From: Danio rerio
Taxonomy: Eukaryota; Chordata; Actinopteri; Cypriniformes; Danionidae
Length of the DNA: 64,000 bases
Assembly: GCF_049306965.1 (NCBI RefSeq)
Contig: NC_133190.1
Span: forward strand, 44,137,501-44,201,500
Direction: 5' to 3'
Shown: positions 1 to 12,342 of the stretch, piece by piece
Layout: each line of letters opens with the position of its first letter
Numbering within the stretch: position 1 is the first letter of the stretch
The notes under the pieces: model-generated
What the model saw: only the letters and a program-made list of their open reading frames with translations
The model's database searches: none
Told to the model about the DNA's origin: nothing
Program-made: the position numbers and the translations under genes

Positions 1-439
1 TTTTAATCGGTGTAAAGAATAACTGGTTGTTTACAAAAGCATTTTCATATTGGTAAAGGCGTCTGCAACTTTTGTGAAGCATCAAATTACTGGCATATTA
101 ACTATCAAAACATGTTTATGACTGCATAAATGTATTATTGCTTTTTAAAAAAGTCACATATTGTGCATGTTTATTATACACAATTTGTACTAAAGCGATC
201 TAAAAAGTTCATATCAATAAGTTTTCTCTTTGCACCAGATGGCAGTCTTTGTACTTTCATTTCGAGGGTGCAGATTGCATACGTTTTATTAATATGTATA
301 ACTTTATTTATTTTATTAATGACTATAACTTTATATAGTTAAAAAATATGTACCATTTTCCCAAGTGTATATAACTACTACTGTAAGAAAATATCAGAAT
401 TCGGAACACACTTTCTGTATTATCTTTGCTTGAACTGAG
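1..439. other. AT-rich sequence without a gene
   Basis: AT-rich noncoding sequence. I see no exon with splice sites, no recognisable repeat family and no RNA gene. The short open frame near 130-342 has no homology that I recognise. Confidence 0.5.
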
Positions 440-1015
440 CCGATCTAATCCTGTTTATATGAATTGAACCTGCTCCCGATCAGGTTTGACCTAGCAGAAC
501 TGTTGCTATGACAACAACTCTCGGATCAGCTTTGAAGAACGAAATGATCCTGGATCGTGTCAAATCGTCAATATCCAAATCCAGCTAACTGAGTAATCCA
601 CGTACGAAGAACGGACCCCTGTTTTGTGTTACCGTTGATTATCTGGACTATTTATACAACCATTTCACCGCAGTTTGTCATCGCGTCGTTTAACTTCCTT
701 GTTCGAGTATTCAGTAAGTCCAGTATTCCGAGTTTGTTATTCTGATCCTGTTCTTGTATTTTGCATTAGTCTAGTTCGTGTGTTATTGTCTCGTCTGTTT
801 TCTAATTAGGTTTAGTTGTTGGAGTTTGTTATTCCTGAGCCTTGTCTCTGATTTAGTTTCTGGTTTTGTCGTTTATTTGTTACTTTGTATTCTTATCACC
901 TTGTTGGTTGCACTGTAAATAAATAATCTGCACTTGGATCCGCACCTTTTTGTTTCTTGTTTTGATCACACTAAAATCATGACAGTTAAGTTTTGACAGC
1001 GCTAGGAGGTGATTG
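440..1015. repeat. Dispersed interspersed repeat, unclassified
   Basis: The right part ends in an AATAAA-like run followed by a 'gcacttggatcc' motif. Similar arrangements recur at 27.28-27.57 kb (same orientation) and 31.38-31.87 kb (opposite orientation). The spread and texture suggest a dispersed transposon family. I could not define termini or a target duplication. Confidence 0.4.
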
Positions 1016-1631
1016 TTAGGTTGTCATAACACTTCTAAAACCGTTTTCCCAAGTTTTCTGAATAAACATCTACTTTACTACATCTAATAAGCTTGCAGTA
1101 GAAAAACAAGCCACGCCCACTGTTTTCTCATTTAATATTACGTTTCTATAGGAACTGTAATAATACTAGTTGCAGTAATAGTTGCAGCTTCCGATTCATG
1201 CGGATTTTAACAGAGAATGTGTATATCAACTCAAGCATTGTGAAACAACCTGATCTTAACCAGTTTGTATTCCTTTATATTTCTCAACTTAAACTTACTC
1301 TTAAACCCAGAGCTTGTTCTACTCATTTTGTGTAACAGACCTAATGTCCTGACATGGAAAATACATTGTTAACACTGGATAGTATATGAACACTATAATA
1401 CCACAAATATTAACATTAAAATACTAAAACATGTCAAATGTCTTTTGTTTTAGACGAAAAACCATACCTAAGATCCCTTTGTGTATATCTCTATATTTAT
1501 GTAAACATTTAAAAAAAGATATCACCACAGTATAAAACAAACATTTTTCATATCTTGCTAAAATTACTACTGACACTATTCTGAATACATAAACTGCCAT
1601 ACTCTTAATTATGACATATTAAATCATATAC

Positions 1632-1742
1632 CTGAGATCAGGCGGTGTGTCTTTACTCTTAAACTGCATTGGAGGATCCATAGACCAGTCACTCTTCATA
1701 GACACACAGCTGGGCTCTGGATCTGATCTCTTCTGAACTGAA
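1632..1742 (-). CDS. NLR N-terminal repeat exon (left-edge gene)
   Basis: A 111-bp exon with acceptor TTGTAG and donor CAG|GTATAT. It reads open in the family frame and contains the conserved core [14 protein letters not shown] followed by a DLR end. Like its paralogs it begins with one base and ends with two bases of split codons, so it is symmetric and can be skipped or duplicated. It is one of a tandem set at 1.6-3.1 kb. The matching NACHT exon would lie to the left of the window. In teleost NLR-C proteins such ~30-40 residue units precede the FISNA domain; their function is not known to me. Confidence 0.75.
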
Positions 1743-2046
1743 CTACAACAGAGAGAGAATGAATTTAATGGTTTGAGTTTAGTTCTGTAGATAAAACACT
1801 TTAAATTTTGCTTTTAATTGCACCTTTTGTTTTGTTTTTATTTTACTTTCATTGGTGACATAAAAACCATAAATTGAATTAAAGTACAATAACTACACTT
1901 ACAGATGTGACTCTTGGTTTGGAAATAAAACATTAAGATAAAAATGGACAGTATGAACACCATAATAATACAAATATGAACATTAGTAGACATCAAAAGA
2001 TATAAAATGGCAAATGTATTTTGTTAATAAAAAAAAAATGCTATGC

Positions 2047-2160
2047 CTGAGATCATTCTTTGTGTCTCCACTCTTAAATTTAATTGGATGATTCATAGAC
2101 CAGTCACTCTTCATAGACACACAGCTGGGCTCTGGATCTGATCTCTTCTGATGAGCTGAA
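2047..2160 (-). CDS. NLR N-terminal repeat exon with GC donor
   Basis: A 114-bp exon, open in the family frame, with the core [14 protein letters not shown]. The acceptor TTATAG is normal. The 5' splice site reads CTCAG|GCATAG, a GC rather than a GT donor. GC-AG introns exist but are rare, so the exon may be weakly spliced or on the way to decay. It is otherwise indistinguishable from its neighbours. Confidence 0.65.
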
Positions 2161-2483
2161 CTATAACACAGAGAGAATGGGCAATGAGAATTTAATGTTC
2201 TGAGTTAAGTTCTGTATATAAAACATTATTATTTTGCGTTAAACTGCAACCTTTTCTTTAGTTTTTATTGACATGGTTGATATAAAAACTCTAAATTGAA
2301 CAACAGCAGAGTAACTAATCTTACAGTTGTGTCTCTTGGTTTGGAAAATTTGGATATAACGTACCATAATAACATGCAATAAACATATAACATCAACATA
2401 AAATTGAAAACTACATGGACACCATAAAAACACAAATATTAATTTAGGAAAATATATAAAAAAGTCAAATGTCCTGTTCATAA

Positions 2484-2484
2484 A

Positions 2485-2552
<68 letters not shown>

Positions 2553-2556
2553 AAAA

Positions 2557-2604
<48 letters not shown>

Positions 2605-2636
2605 AAAAAAGAAAGAAAGAAAGAAAGAAAGAAAAA

Positions 2637-2706
<70 letters not shown>
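2484..2706. repeat. (GAAA)n microsatellite, ~220 bp
   Basis: A nearly uninterrupted GAAA tract with a few A insertions. It produces long spurious Phe/Leu/Ser frames on the minus strand. It lies in the intron between two N-terminal repeat exons. Confidence 0.97.
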
Positions 2707-2707
<1 letters not shown>

Positions 2708-2713
2708 CCATAC

Positions 2714-2820
2714 CCAAGATCATTTTGTGTTTCTCCACTCTTAAAATGTTTTGGATGATTCATAGACCCCATTACTCTGCATAGACGCTCAGCTGGGCTC
2801 TGGATCAGATCTCTCTTGAA
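2714..2820 (-). pseudogene. Decayed NLR N-terminal repeat exon
   Basis: Clearly homologous to the 111-117 bp repeat exons and flanked by an acceptor (TTCTTACAG) and a GT donor. It is 107 bp long, so out of frame. The conserved Cys codon TGT has become TGA, and there is a one-base shift around the SDWSM motif. It cannot be included without truncating the protein, so I call it a dead exon. Confidence 0.75.
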
Positions 2821-3057
2821 CTGTAAGAATAAGAAGATGAGGTTATTGGTTTAAAGTATTAGCTGTAGATAAAACAATTATTTGTGCATTAAAAATCATT
2901 TCTTACACTATGCCAACATAAAAACTATAAATTGAACTACGGTGAATACAGTATTTTTTTTTACAGATCTTAGTTTGGAAATAAAACATCAAGAATCGGA
3001 TAGTTTAAACACCATAATACCATAAATAATTAGCTAAAAAGAAGAGAAATGCTATAC

Positions 3058-3105
3058 TGTGATCAGTTTGTGTACCTCTACTCTTAAAATGTACTGAATG
3101 AAGGT
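3058..3105 (-). pseudogene. Remnant of an NLR N-terminal repeat exon
   Basis: Only the 3' half of the repeat exon is recognisable (KSGDT-like part and the donor region). The donor is lost and the 5' half is replaced by unrelated AT-rich sequence. Confidence 0.5.
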
Positions 3106-3876
3106 TTGCATTAATTAGGGTTTATAAAAAAACATTTAATTTTAATTAACTTGCACATTTTGTTTTTGTTTTTCCTTTACTTTTACACTGTTGACATAAA
3201 AATATAAACTAATCTACAGTACAGCAACTACTCCACAGAAGTGTCTCTAAGTTTGGAAATATTAAGATAAAATTAGCTAGTATGGACACCATAAGAGAAA
3301 AAAATAGCCCACAATTTTATCATAATAATTTTTTTTTTTTTTTACATTTTGATATTCCCACATCACTTAAATCTAAATTAAGTTTTTACTCATAGTACCA
3401 GGTCCTGGAAAAAACCTTTTTGGATTAAATGGGATTATATGGGACACATTTCAATAACTGCTGAAAACCAACGCTGCTTTTAAGAGAGAGTTTTTGTTTA
3501 TCTGTCATCCATGATAGATCCAAAAATAATCTATAAGTAATTTGATGCATCACTGACTGAATAACGGTAAATATATTAATTCAAATACACAATATGCTGA
3601 TAAAATGAACACAAAATTATATGACAAAAAATAAACCACGTTCATCCACGTTATTTTAAACCTTAAACCATATTGTCAAGCAGACTTTCATAACACTCTC
3701 TCGAGCAGTTATTGGCGTTAGCCTAACGTAACGGCTAGCCATAAGAAAAGTTTATATAAAACACTTTGTCACAGTAGATATTCGATGTTTAAACCAAAAA
3801 ACGATCAAACGTATTAAAAATGAGAATTAACATCCTACAGATAACGTTTTCATTTCAATACGCCAGTCGCACTCAC

Positions 3877-4445
3877 CTTACATCAACGTTTGAGGTAAGT
3901 TAACGTTAGGCTTTTTGATTTAATTTCCTAAACCTCGACGATTAGTTTTTAAAGATTCTTTTTTTTTTTCAAATATTGTTTTAAACTTGATAAAGAGTCT
4001 ATTCCAGCTCTTGAAAATGGCGAAATAGCAGTTTGTCTTACATCTCGGTCAAAAATAGCATTGGCTTGGCTTGTCCTCCTGTCAGAGGATATCTCTGACT
4101 CCGCCCACTAGCGGCTGCTGCGATCAGTCAGTTTCAAGTGTTCTGCTACAGAGGGAACAGACGAGAAACAGTCTTCAGCATTTCCAATGGGATAAACGTG
4201 GAAACAGGTGTAACACCGGCAAACGCAAGCCGCTTTTACCAGTTATTGAAAAAAAATTAACTGACTCATATAATCCAAAATAATTTTCTTTGGCAATTTG
4301 AGATTGTACATTTTATTAGACCTCCACAACACACACAATTGAAGTCTCCTTTTATATTATGTTGGTTAAATGAGTTTTGGATTGGTTAAATGCAAAGTAG
4401 CATATAGGGACACCAAACTTGGCCCTTCACTTTCACTTTCACTTG
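3877..4445 (-). promoter_or_regulatory. Putative promoter and 5' UTR donor of the left-edge NLR gene
   Basis: On the minus strand, TGTAAG|GTGAGTG at 3877 resembles the 5' UTR donors of gene A (24721) and gene B (58442). Upstream, a GC-box-like GGGCGGAG lies near 4100, and 4426-4444 holds three tandem GTGAAA units, an ISRE/IRF-type pattern seen at the other NLR promoters. No CRE is visible here. No start-codon exon like those of genes A and B was found between 3.1 and 3.87 kb, so the gene may be degenerate. Confidence 0.4.
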
Positions 4446-4538
4446 ATTTCTATTATTAACTGTGTAGTGTGCATGAGTTCTATTTGTGTCAGAGATGCTT
4501 CGATTTGCTTTATACGTTTGTCTTTAGACATTGCCTAT

Positions 4539-4770
4539 GGGTCATTCTACAGAAACTTCTAATTTCGGTATAATAAAATGTCTAAAAATATTTTTTTTAG
4601 CATTTAAACTTAGTTCACATTAATCAATTACTTTTTGACCTTATGAAATCACAAAACAACTTTATTATTTTAATGTATTTATTTAAAGACGTACCATTTT
4701 TGGGGTGTTACCCACTTTTTGACAACAGTAAAGATTTCTAAGAAATATTATTTCTTGATTGTTTTCACTA
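4539..4770 (+). mobile_element. Fragment related to the end of the 52.25-58.4 kb element
   Basis: Begins GGGTCATTCTACAGAAAC, as at 52252. The following ~110 bp match, in inverted orientation, the sequence at about 58.30-58.41 kb. The shared terminus suggests a DNA transposon end. The right limit is unclear. Confidence 0.5.
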
Positions 4771-4771
4771 A

Positions 4772-4838
4772 GGTGGTTCATTCCGCTGTGGCGACCCCGA
4801 TTAATAAAGGGACTAAGCTGAAAGGAAAATGAATGAAT
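4772..4838 (+). mobile_element. DANA-type SINE, 3' fragment
   Basis: Contains the SINE 3' end (GGTTCATTCCGCTGTGGCGA, then AATAAAGGGACTAAGC and a GAATGA tail). The tRNA-like head is missing. Confidence 0.8.
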
Positions 4839-5570
4839 GACATTTAACAAGATTAGTCACAAATAGAGTATACATATTTTTTGTTTGTTTTAATCAGATT
4901 TGTTAAAACGGGTTATTCACAATGTTAGTTCATTTATGCAACCATACATTTGCCATAAAAAATTTAAAACTTAAACAAGTAATGATGCATTACTTCAACG
5001 CTTAAATCTTGAGTGCAGCAGAACTCAGTGGTTGTAAATTTTTATACTTTAATTTATGTATGTCAAGACATTTCTGACTAGTGAAAAAACACATTAAGGC
5101 AAGTGATACAATTAATGACCACAGAAACAGTGTTCTTTGGTGGAGTTACCCATTAGAAAAGATAAAATGCATTTTACAAAATGTCTGACACAAGAGCATG
5201 ATATACTCAATAAATGAAGTAGATTAATCTATATATTTATTCATTCATACTCTAGGTTGTTTTTTTATTATTTAAAAAAAATACCTTTACAATAAATGAG
5301 GTGATTCCAACTTGATAAATTTGATTGTTGTAAATATTTTGTTGTATTTTAAATGGAAATTCTTCCTTCTGTGCATGGCTGTGGGGATGAGCAGTTTTAT
5401 GGTGTTTGGAAATTTACAAAAGTAATTAAAACACATTTATTGCCACATTGGTGACTCAAAAGTGTGTAATTATTCAACTAACATATTGATTTATTTTAAA
5501 ATATAAAGAAAATGTAAACCTAAACATTTTTTCAAGAGTGATTCTAGGGACAGAAAATGTACTTTCATTA

Positions 5571-5627
5571 GATTGACACTCCTCACAAACACACGACTCT
5601 GGTTCTGATGTGCTCTGATGGACTAAA
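5571..5627 (-). pseudogene. Remnant NLR N-terminal repeat exon
   Basis: The 5' half of a repeat exon is recognisable after an intact TTATAG acceptor (V-H-Q...EPESCV...RS). The 3' half and donor are gone. It lies ~0.3 kb downstream (minus strand) of a CRE/ISRE pair, so it may mark an additional dead gene start. Confidence 0.5.
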
Positions 5628-5901
5628 CTATAAGAGAGTGTTTAAAGGCAATACCGTATATATACCGTATATCCTTCAGAGAAAACATGAATGTCACTCG
5701 CTTAGCGTTTTAAAACCTGATCCCCTCTTTATTAACATTAAAATGATATAATAATTGTTTCCTCCTTTTTATCAGACAAAGTCTAAATGTAAACTAAAGG
5801 AATTGGTCTAATACTGATATCATAAAATACAGGTTTTTTTCATACACAATCGCTTCAACGTGTTTAAATCAATGGTTTAAATGCCTTCAACTCAACTTTT
5901 A

Positions 5902-5939
5902 TTTTCACTTTCACTTTGTCAGGAGTGACAATGACGTCA
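5902..5939 (-). promoter_or_regulatory. CRE plus tandem ISRE-like promoter block
   Basis: On the minus strand, TGACGTCA (5932-5939) is followed after ~15 bp by GTGAAAGTGAAAA (5902-5917). Order and spacing resemble the promoter blocks of gene A (24.9 kb) and gene B (58.6 kb). It may be the relic promoter of a lost NLR gene copy. Confidence 0.5.
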
Positions 5940-7123
5940 CGTGCTTGATGTTGTACCTCGCGGAGGTGCAAATTTGGTAGTTTTCCATTACAAATGCTCA
6001 AAGACAATAATTACAAATATTTCAAACATACAGATGAACAAATATTCACAATAATTATCTTAGAATATTCGATTATTTAATTAAATGTATTTAACAAATG
6101 CTTTAATGTGTCCAGTAAGAAAAAACAAACATTTATTGACAGTGTTGGGTAAAGTTACTTTTAAAAGTAATATATTATAATCTTACATCTAACTTGCTCT
6201 TTAAATAAATGCAAAATCACATAACACAATTCACATTCATTTCCTTAAAAAGAAACTAAGTAAACACATTTACTGTAGCAACTTGAACAGTCCCAGATAG
6301 CAAAATACACTCGGGCCAGTTCCGGCTAGATTGTCGCCTGCCGAAGACTTACCCCTCGGCCCAACTCCGGCTGCCGGACTCGGGCCGGATGCCTGTGGAC
6401 TCACTGCCCGATTCCGGCCCGAATCAAGCGGGCCAGATGCGGCGGCCGTAAGCGAGCCGACGCTGCGCATCCGCGCCAGAATCGGCGCGAGGGTAATGTG
6501 CGCTGCGGCCCGGAGCTGGCGCGACTCCGTATTTATACACCTTATAAAACCTTTTGGTATTACATTGGTACTTAATATATGGTATTACAACCATTTCAAT
6601 TTATACAACAGCAAACACAGGCTATAATGTAAACACAAAGTGTAAGCACTGTGTTTAACCTTTGAATAAAGTGCAAACTGCATACACATTCTGTAACGAA
6701 AATAATCAGACAAATGACAAAATAAATAAATGTTAAACGTTTATTAATTGCAAGAAAAAAATAGTACTAAAATTGTATAAATAATTTTGTAGTGCACAAG
6801 AATATCAATATAAAAACAACAATAAAACAACACATTAAAGACACACAGAAAGATTTAAACAAAAAATCTAAAAATTACACACAAACACAGATGTTTTTAA
6901 AACAACCCTGTTTTCCCAATAGACTTGAATTAAAAATTTGTACAAACAGCTAAATTTTACATAAACCTAAATATAGAAACCAATTTAAGATATAGCAAGA
7001 AACATCTTAAAAATACCAATGACAATCCGCAAAATATCCAAGTCAAACTTGTAAAAAGTACTGCAGAATTCTGAAGAAACATCTTGAAACATTTTTAATA
7101 AAACATTAAAATAATAATAAACA

Positions 7124-7128
<5 letters not shown>

Positions 7129-7181
<53 letters not shown>
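7129..7181. repeat. (TA)n microsatellite
   Basis: Uninterrupted TA dinucleotide run inside the GC-ended element. Confidence 0.95.
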
Positions 7182-7186
<5 letters not shown>

Positions 7187-7553
7187 TTGCAGAAGTATAA
7201 AGTCAAACTTATTTTTAAATAAACTTGAACAAAATCAATTGCACAAACAGCAAGACATGAGTGAGATGATTATACATTTCATATATATACACGTCTTGTG
7301 CAATTTTATATTTATAATTTTATTTGTATTACGTTTATTAAAAATGTATCAAGATGTTTCTTCAGAATTTGGCGCACACACATACATACATACCTACATA
7401 CCATACATATATACACACACACACACATTTATATACATATACATATAAATGCAAATGAAAGAAACAAATTGTTCAAGTATCAGGGAACATCCTAATACAC
7501 TTAAAATGTTGTTTAAAAAATAAAACAAAATAGTGATGTAGACATTTGACACA

Positions 7554-7669
7554 TTAGCTTTCTCTTCTTTCTTCCTCCATCCCGGTCAGGGGCAAGTTGT
7601 AGCTACCTTGTAATGCATTTTTCCACTTCTTTATCAGTGGCGTGGTATGGACATTTGTCCTCACTCCAT
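7554..7669 (-). CDS. Exon-like segment, unidentified, inside the GC-ended element
   Basis: After the acceptor TTTAATCACAG the frame reads open to a TAA at 7554, giving ~38 residues that include RTNVHTTPLIKKWKNALQ. A GT donor at 7831 (ACTG|GTAAGT) ends an upstream segment whose frame joins it in phase. The mix of basic and aromatic residues looks protein-like, but I do not recognise a family. It may be the 3' exon of the same gene as the ORF at 9517-10950. Confidence 0.35.
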
Positions 7670-8371
7670 CTGTGATTAAAAGATAAACAGATAATTAGTA
7701 GTGAACAAGTACTAATGTAAAAAAAAAGAAAAAATTAGGAAAAAAGTAGGCTACCTACGAAGCAAAAAAAACAATAAAAAAAAACAAATAAACTTAAAAC
7801 ACTTTGAAATTAGCAAGAGCTTGAACTTACCAGTTTCTTCATTTGTTCGGGCTGCTCCTTTAGTTGATTTTCAAGCTTTTCCAAATCAAATTGGCCAAAG
7901 GAAGGTCAAATGTGTTTACATCTGGAATTTCATCACGTCTGTTTTGGTTTTGTGAGAATCAGGCCCAGCTGCTGCTTTATGACGTTGCATGATTTTAAAA
8001 CTTCAGTCAGTCGTGCTAAAAAAGAAAAATAACAGATTAGTATAAATCAACCTGTAGCTTATTCTCATACAACTTCTGTAAATACAACAGTGGGTTAGAC
8101 ACTGCTGATATTCTCTAGTTGATCTTTACTTTCTAGCTGCATTAAACCTTAACAAATTTAGTGATGTCTTCAATTCTTACAAAGACATCACGAGATGCAA
8201 TAAGTTATGTCTTGATCTCAAACTGCACTAGAACAAAGACTGTAAATGTTCATAGGTGTACTGCAGGAGTGTCCAAACTTTTTGGGCCGAGGGCCAGATG
8301 CCAAAAAACAAACGTTGTCGCGGGCCAAATTTTACATACATCACACAGACATGTGTATATATATATAAATA

Positions 8372-8869
8372 CAGTTGAAGTCAGAATTGTTAGCCCCCCT
8401 AAATTATTAGCCACCGTGTTTATTTTTTCCCCAATTTCTGTTTAACGGAGAGTTAAACATTTTTTTTCCACACATTTCTAAACATATTAGTTTTAGTAAC
8501 TCATTTCTAATAACTGATTTATTTTATCTTTGCCATAATGACAGTAAATAATATTTGACTAGATATTTTTAAGACACTTCTATACAGCTTAAAGTGACAT
8601 TTAAAGGCTTAACTAGGTTAATCAAGTTAACTAGTCAAGTTAAGGTAATTAGGCAAGTTATTTTATAACAATGGCTTGTTCTGAAGACTTAAGGGGCTAA
8701 TAATTTTGACCTTAAAATGGTTCATAAAAAAAATTAAACCGCTTTTTATTCTAGCCGAAATAAAACATAAGTCTTTCTCCAAAAGAAAAAATATTATCAG
8801 ACATACTGTAGAAATATTTAAAAAAGAAGAAATAAATCAATGAGGGGCTAATAATTCAGACTTCAACTG
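8372..8869. mobile_element. Tc1/mariner-type MITE (copy 1)
   Basis: Starts TA|CAGTTGAAGTCAGAATTG and ends GACTTCAACTG. The inverted ends and TA target site resemble Tc1/mariner. A second copy is at 44203-44748. No transposase frame. Nested inside the hAT MITE. Confidence 0.8.
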
Positions 8870-8872
8870 TGT

Positions 8873-9058
<186 letters not shown>

Positions 9059-9516
9059 ACAAGAACTGCTGCTTAATTGAATGCATGTAATAGCGACACC
9101 CGGTGGTTATTTATTGAATTACGTTCATTTTTGTATAGCGGGCCAGATTCTATTGATATTTATAAAAAGCCTCGCGGGCCGTAGTTTGGACACGCCTGGT
9201 GTACTGGAATGTACAGTATCTGTGCATCTTGATGGTGGTCTTAAGATTTCTGCCATAGTCATTGATGGTGATGATACTTGTGGTGCTGCATTGATTTCTG
9301 AAATCTTCATACCTGCCTTTTATCCAGCCTCTTTGTTCCAAGTAATTTTTCTTCATCATGGTATAGATGTGTCTATACTGTCCCTTAATCAGATACATTT
9401 ACAAAACAAAACATCACTTTAGTATAGTGCCAGGGCAAAACTCACAGGTTGTAATAGATCAATGACAATGTTGACAGTATGTGTTTAAAATAATTGCAAA
9501 CAAACCTGTTCTGTCT

Positions 9517-10950
9517 TTAGATGTATGACAGGCGATCATCATCCTCATCTGTCTGCCAGTCAGAAATCACAGTTGCGTGTGGATGTTTGAGTCGAGCTTC
9601 CTCATATGCATCTATAATAAAACATCACATTGTTGTTAACCTCCCGTAAAGAAAAGTTCAAATCCTGAAATACTATCAAAGTTAATTAATGCATATAATA
9701 CCTATAGTGTAAATAATCAGTACACTGAAGGTTGCACAAGATTTATTCGGAGATTCATGCAGAGTGACAGCCTTATGAATCTGAGACATAGATTTGTAAG
9801 ATGGTCAAGCACATGCATTATTCTGTACCCATGAAGATTAACCTACCATTGTGAAAAATGTTTAATGATGATGATAGCCAATAACAATAAACCATTTCAG
9901 CTGTTTGTGAAGCAATTAGTAATGTAACGTCTGAAAAGCTCAATCTATGTTGAAAATGTATCAGCAGTTTACAGCTTATAATGGACTTTTAGCACACAAC
10001 TATAACATGCCTATTCACGTTCAAAAGAGTGTGCCATTGACTTCTTTGGTCGTGATGTGCTGCAAAATGATCTCACTAACCTTTGTTAAACAAGAACAAT
10101 AAGACTTAACCTACAAATATTGTTACCCATTCATTTAAATCAGAATTTATCACTGTCAATAACATAAAAAAAACATCAAAATCTGCTTTAAGACGTTCAG
10201 TTTTACATTAACTGACCATTACAGCTTGAACAAAAGATATAATTGATTCACATAGGCTAACACATATGAATTAAAGTGCATAGTAATATATTTCTCTTGG
10301 ATAATTTAAAGAGATTAGTAAACAGTCGAGTTTCGATCATTTTTCGTGACTAACTGCATAAACAAGATAAACAATAATATTTTATTAATCCAAAACGATT
10401 AGTTTTTATTTACACATAATCACAGAATTAATACTGTTGGATAAGTATACGCCTGTACAATGATTTTTTTCAACATCCACGGTACTTTATAATGTTAAAT
10501 CAGGAAAAAACACGTTTTGCCAAGTTAGTTAATGGATTCGTCTACAGAAACTTTCTTTAACGCAAAGTTAGCATACACACAAACTCGTTTCATGTTTCTT
10601 TGAAATAATTAAAACAGTTTTCAGTTACTACACACGTTACAATCTAACATTGTGTAAAAGGAAAAGGAACTTTCAGACGTGTTTGTAACTGTTAGCGTTA
10701 GCATACATTAGCTCCAGTCGTGTTTCTTAAAGCAAGTTAAATTTCGTATCAAACTGTTTTAAATTACTAAACGCTGTTACAACCAAACACCGTGGAAATG
10801 TTTTAAGCTCTAAATTCGCTAATTATACAGAACACAAGCAGTAAAAAGCTTACCTTTCTGACCGGACTCCACGTGAAACTTTGAAAAACCAAACTTTTTC
10901 TTCTTGTGATCTTCGTGCCATGGTGGTTGACAACCAGCTTTTTGGAGCAT
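9517..10950 (-). CDS. Unidentified two-exon ORF, 63 residues, inside the GC-ended element
   Basis: The first coding exon is 10854-10950, starting at ATG 10950 and ending AAAG|GTAAGC. The second is 9517-9611, after acceptor TTATTATAG, ending in TAA. The join is in phase. The predicted peptide starts MLQKAG, has a lysine-rich stretch (HEDHKKKKFGF), then YEEARLKHP and an acidic end (DEDDDRLSYI). I recognise no domain. An upstream-type ATG in another frame also exists at this exon. It could be part of a transposase-associated or captured host gene; other exon-like segments lie at 9.15-9.4 and 7.55-7.86 kb. Confidence 0.35.
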
Positions 10951-11966
10951 TACCGCCACCGTCTGGATTGGAGTTTGGATCATGAGTTAGTAACGCATGT
11001 GTTTATTATGAAACCAACTTCTGCTTTAAAAAAAAAACAGTCAGCACAGGAGCGTGCTATCTCAAAAATAAGCGAATTTTACATAGTTTTTCTCTAGATG
11101 ACATGTATAATCTATTTATAAATAATATTGTTTTGTTTGCGTCTAAACATTGCGACCATCCACACTAAATATTCTTTTTTTTTTTTTTTTTTTGCTATCG
11201 TACCATGAATATTTTCTCAAATTATCATTAAACGTGGAGCTAAAAGATTACTAGATAAAATAAGAAATTAATCGGTTGCCATCAGCCGAGTCCTTGCCAG
11301 AAGCGGCCAGGATATGGTTGACCGGAATCGGGCCAGTGCTTTACAGCCGCATCACAACCGCATGTGCGCGAGCGAGCTGCGGGCCGCACTCGGCCCGGAT
11401 AACACTCGCCGATGCCGAGTCGGAGCCGGAGGCGCCGGGGGGCAGCCGAGCTCGGGCCGATTACTGCCTGCTATCTGGGGTGACTCAAGATTGAAAGATA
11501 TTACTTCTACAAGTAACTTTACCCCATGCTCTTTACAGGATTATTACACTGAAGCTATTTTGAAATTAATATTAAATCTATACAGTTGAAGTCACTCCTG
11601 CAAACTGATACAAGAGGTAATTAAACAAAGCTTTTAATAATACATATTTACACATACAGAAATATATTTACACATACATTAAAAAAGAAAAAGTGAGAGA
11701 ATTGTGAACCTAAGAGGAAAAAATAACAGAGAAAACAGTTGGCTATGGTTTAGTTATAGCTCAGAGTATTCTGTCAGTTTCATGCAACATGAGTTTTCCT
11801 TCTCTCTTCTGATATTCAGTGCAGAACTCCTATTAGTAAAACAAATTGGTTCAAACGTTTATCTATGCCCTTTACTGTAACATTTTTAATTCTGTGTTTT
11901 ATTTTTATTTTATGTGGGATTTGTTTGTATGGTGCAACCAAATTGCCATTGGGAAATGAATAAAGT

Positions 11967-12342
11967 AGGGCGGCATGGTGGCTCAGTGGTTAGCTCTGTC
12001 ACCTCACAGCAAGAAGGTCATGGGTTCAAGTCCATACTGGCCCTGTTGGCATTTCTGTGTAGAGTTTGTATGTTCTCCCTGGGTTGGTGTAAGTTTCCTC
12101 CGGGTGCTCCAGTTTCCCCCACAGTCTAAACACATGCACTATAGGGGAATTGGATTAACTAAATTGGCCATAGTGTGAGTGTGTGTGAATGTGAGAGTGT
12201 ATGGATGTTTCTCAGTACTGGGTTGCGGCTGGAAGGACATACGCTGCGTAAAACATATGCTGGAATAGTTGAAGGTTCATTTCACTGTCGTGACCAGTGA
12301 TAAAGGGACTAAGCCGAAGGAAAACTAATAAATAAATGAAAT
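11967..12342 (+). mobile_element. DANA-type tRNA-derived SINE
   Basis: Full-length-like copy: tRNA-derived head (GGTGGCTCAGTGGTTAGC, then CAGCAAGAAGGTCATGGGTTCAAG), central part, and a 3' end with GGGACTAAGCCGAA followed by an A/T-rich simple tail. DANA SINEs are a Danio hallmark. Confidence 0.93.

Noticed and set aside
2239-2772. Long minus-strand open frames rich in Phe/Leu/Ser
   Set aside because: Produced by the GAAA microsatellite; no conserved protein sequence.
6270-6627. Overlapping frames on both strands in GC-rich sequence
   Set aside because: They lie in the inverted end of the GC-ended element, where stops are rare by composition; the frames at 11276-11589 are the other end.
11967-12178. 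Possible tRNA gene (tRNA-like boxes) and short frames
   Set aside because: The tRNA-like part is the head of a DANA SINE; the same applies at 26151, 32179, 42679 and 45379.
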